A program made the position numbers and the translations under genes. DNA of 64,000 nt, taken from the NCBI GenBank assembly GCA_964586075.1, contig CAZPGZ010000006.1, positions 54,194-118,193 on the forward strand, given 5' to 3'. The notes under the pieces were generated by a model. It made no database searches. It was not told where the DNA came from and saw only the letters and a list, made by a program, of their open reading frames with translations. The first letter of the stretch is position 1; every line of letters starts with the position of its first letter. Positions 62,231 to 64,000 of this stretch are shown one piece after another. The stretch comes from JBAZLV01 sp964586075. Its GTDB lineage: Bacteria > Nitrospirota > UBA9217.

Positions 62231-62794
62231 TTATTGCCGGGAGGATACAGTATTGTTGGTTGTAACATTTGCAAGGAATCTCCAATCGCTGTATTTGCTT
62301 TTGCCGGCAAACTCATTAAATGGTTCAGGAAAATTAGAATGTTTGATCGGTTTTTTATTGCTTGGGCTGTAAACACCCATAATACGATTGCTGAGCGGAT
62401 CTTTTATTTCTTTGAAGTTTTCATCGGTGAAGGAGTCCTTATATTTTCTGCGTAAATAGCGTTTGCCCTGAGGAGTTCTTTCGTCTTTAAGAAGATTATC
62501 AATAGTTGCAGGGTATTGGGCGCGACCGGGTATGGCTGCATAGTATTTTCCAATGGCTTTGCGGTATTCATCTCCACGAAATAGCAACTCTTCTTCTTTA
62601 TCTCGTTGTATAATGTTTTGCCAGTACTTGCCAGTTGCACCGAGGCTAATACCGATTATGATAATGGCAGCAAGCAAGGCCATGTAGGTAAAGCCGCATG
62701 AATTACGAAGCAGGTGTGGAGAATTTCGGAAGGTTCTATAATAATGAATCATGGTATTCAACAACTTGCGCACGCTGTTCATTATTTTTTTCAA
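62231..62794 (-). CDS. Type II secretion/type IV pilus pseudopilin
   Basis: A 187-residue pseudopilin. A long basic leader (about 34 residues) ends at a prepilin-type cleavage site, CG-FTYMALLAAIIII, followed by one hydrophobic helix and a soluble domain. Residue 5 after the cleavage site is not the usual Glu, which marks a known branch of PulG-like pseudopilins. It is four bases downstream of the ATPase gene, so both are in one operon. Confidence 0.82.
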   Translation of the reverse strand: MKKIMNSVRKLLNTMIHYYRTFRNSPHLLRNSCGFTYMALLAAIIIIGISLGATGKYWQNIIQRDKEEELLFRGDEYRKAIGKYYAAIPGRAQYPATIDNLLKDERTPQGKRYLRRKYKDSFTDENFKEIKDPLSNRIMGVYSPSNKKPIKHSNFPEPFNEFAGKSKYSDWRFLANVTTNNTVSSRQ

Positions 62795-62798
62795 CTTC

Positions 62799-64000
62799 TC
62801 ATTCGATAAAAGTCACTCGATTGATTTCTTTTAAAGTCGTTACACCTGACAGTACCTTGGTTACGGCACATTGACGAAGAGTGGTCATCCCTTCAGCAAT
62901 TGCAGCTTTTCTGAGTTCAGAGGAGGGTCTTTTGGCCAAGATCATTTCGCGGATATTGTCTGAAAGATCGAGGAATTCCGTAATGGCATTTCTGCCGCGA
63001 TAGCCGGTCTGATTGCATTCTTTGCAGCCGCCGACGTCAAAAAACTGGTGGTCTTTATATTTTTCATAGTCCATCACGGAATCTTCAAGCGCTTGTTTTG
63101 AAAGCTTGACAGGTTTTTTGCAATGGGGACAGAGAATTCTTACAAGCCGTTGTGCCAGAATGCAGTTAAGGGACGAAACAAAATTATACGGTTCAATGCC
63201 CATGTTCAGAAAACGACCAAGCACGTCAAAAGCATTGTTTGCATGCACGGTGGTAAATACGAGATGACCGGTAAGCGCTGATTGAACAGCAATCTGGCCT
63301 GTTTCAGCATCACGGATTTCTCCAACCATGATTTTGTCGGGATCATGCCGGAGGATGGATCTGAGGCCGCGGGCAAAGGTAAGGCCTTTTTTTTCATTGA
63401 CGGGAATTTGCACTACACCCCGGAGCTGATACTCGACCGGGTCTTCAATGGTAATAAACTTATCTTCTCCGGTATTGATTTCGGTCATGGCGGCATAAAG
63501 AGTTGTTGTTTTGCCACTGCCTGTTGGTCCAGTTACCAGAACCATGCCGTATGGTTCGCGTATGCTCTTCCGGAACCTGCGGAGGTCGTTTTCATCAAAC
63601 CCAAGACTTTCAAGCCGGAGAGAGTTAACTCCTGCGGTAATGGATTCCTTGTCCAGAATTCTGATAACAACGTCTTCGCCGAATGCCGAAGGCATGATTG
63701 AAACGCGAAAATCGATAGTTTTTCCTCCGGCACGGAGCTTAAATCTGCCGTCCTGGGGGACACGGCGCTCAGCGATATCGAGGTCGCTCATAACCTTGAT
63801 GCGCGATACGATGGCGCTGTGGAATTTAATATCGATCGGATCCGTAGCCAGATAAAGCACGCCGTCAATGCGGTACTTGATCAGAACATTTTTGTCTGTT
63901 GACTCGATATGAATGTCACTTGCTCGCCGCTGTAATGCGTCAAAGACTGTTGACCTTCCCCCAGTTATTGTACCAGGTGTAGAGTCGGACTTTTCAGGTT
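62799..64000 (-). CDS. GspE/PilB-type secretion ATPase, partial
   Basis: The C-terminal 400 residues of a hexameric ATPase that drives pseudopilus or pilus assembly. The N-terminus lies beyond the window; the frame is open to the edge (FDALQRRASDIHIE before KYRIDGVL). Walker A GPTGSGKTT, the Asp box, Walker B (IMVGEIRDAET) and the His box (TVHANNAFD) are seen, plus the zinc-binding CPHC and CKECNQTGYRGR. It is followed by the pseudopilin. Confidence 0.93.
   Translation of the reverse strand, partial: PEKSDSTPGTITGGRSTVFDALQRRASDIHIESTDKNVLIKYRIDGVLYLATDPIDIKFHSAIVSRIKVMSDLDIAERRVPQDGRFKLRAGGKTIDFRVSIMPSAFGEDVVIRILDKESITAGVNSLRLESLGFDENDLRRFRKSIREPYGMVLVTGPTGSGKTTTLYAAMTEINTGEDKFITIEDPVEYQLRGVVQIPVNEKKGLTFARGLRSILRHDPDKIMVGEIRDAETGQIAVQSALTGHLVFTTVHANNAFDVLGRFLNMGIEPYNFVSSLNCILAQRLVRILCPHCKKPVKLSKQALEDSVMDYEKYKDHQFFDVGGCKECNQTGYRGRNAITEFLDLSDNIREMILAKRPSSELRKAAIAEGMTTLRQCAVTKVLSGVTTLKEINRVTFIE

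Noticed and set aside
1..64000. CRISPR arrays, insertion sequences, rRNA genes
   Set aside because: No regularly spaced direct repeats, transposase genes or rRNA-like sequence were seen.

Overview
The window reads as about 60 kb of bacterial chromosome from an anaerobic, sulfur-metabolising, hopanoid-making Gram-negative. It carries a dissimilatory sulfite reductase locus (dsrA, dsrB, dsrC, two dsrM-dsrK pairs), siroheme synthesis genes, a hopanoid locus, outer-membrane lipid transport genes (MlaA, MlaC-like and AsmA-like), many PAS, receiver and PilZ signalling proteins, and the Asn/Gln amidotransferase genes gatCAB. This fits Nitrospirota (Thermodesulfovibrionia-like) or Desulfobacterota. 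Gene content alone does not decide between them.

Layout. 1-1984: AT-rich end of a mobile island carrying a HicAB-type toxin-antitoxin operon with a third gene, closed by a 45-nt 3' fragment of tRNA-Arg(CCT). 2205-8459: mixed genes (PilZ protein, flavodoxin, PAS sensor without a kinase, HemN-like radical SAM protein, DUF2147 protein, small membrane protein). 8589-20703: hopanoid and lipid-transport locus, with AsmA-like, mlaA and hpnM on the minus strand, divergent from hpnN, squalene-hopene cyclase, hpnH, a CruF-like membrane protein and hpnG on the plus strand. 20937-26131: histidine kinase, NmrA-like protein, rhomboid-like protein and small unknowns. 26244-36890: housekeeping run DUF502-glmU-glmS-pcrA-gatC-panD-gatA-gatB-SurA-like. 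36914-41313: receiver-PilZ protein, M20 peptidase, CC-motif protein, siroheme gene, QueG-like Fe-S protein.

41586-54990 is the sulfur region: a Fur-family regulator, ferredoxin, dsrA, dsrB, dsrM, dsrK, dsrC and a YeiH-type transporter, then a strong terminator. A second unit follows (unknown 126-aa protein, dsrM2, dsrK2, terminator), then a flavin-rhodanese persulfide reductase-like gene and a fused uroporphyrinogen methyltransferase/synthase. The likely working model is siroheme supply (39923 and 53443) to DsrAB, trisulfide formation on DsrC, and electron delivery by one or both DsrMK complexes. The YeiH protein may move sulfite or sulfate. No dsrD, dsrEFH, dsrL, dsrJOP, sat or apr is present, so the direction (sulfite reduction or sulfur oxidation) is open. 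DsrA and DsrB are unusually compact.

55141-60374: a leader RNA with an intrinsic terminator precedes three overlapping two-component genes. 60451-62230: an envelope protein and AT-rich, mostly non-coding DNA containing a second 45-nt tRNA 3' fragment (tRNA-Ala-like, minus strand, with its terminator). 62231-64000: pseudopilin and GspE/PilB-type ATPase, the latter cut by the window end. Both tRNA fragments run exactly from anticodon-loop position 32 to the CCA end, which marks them as integrase attachment footprints facing outwards from the core segment.
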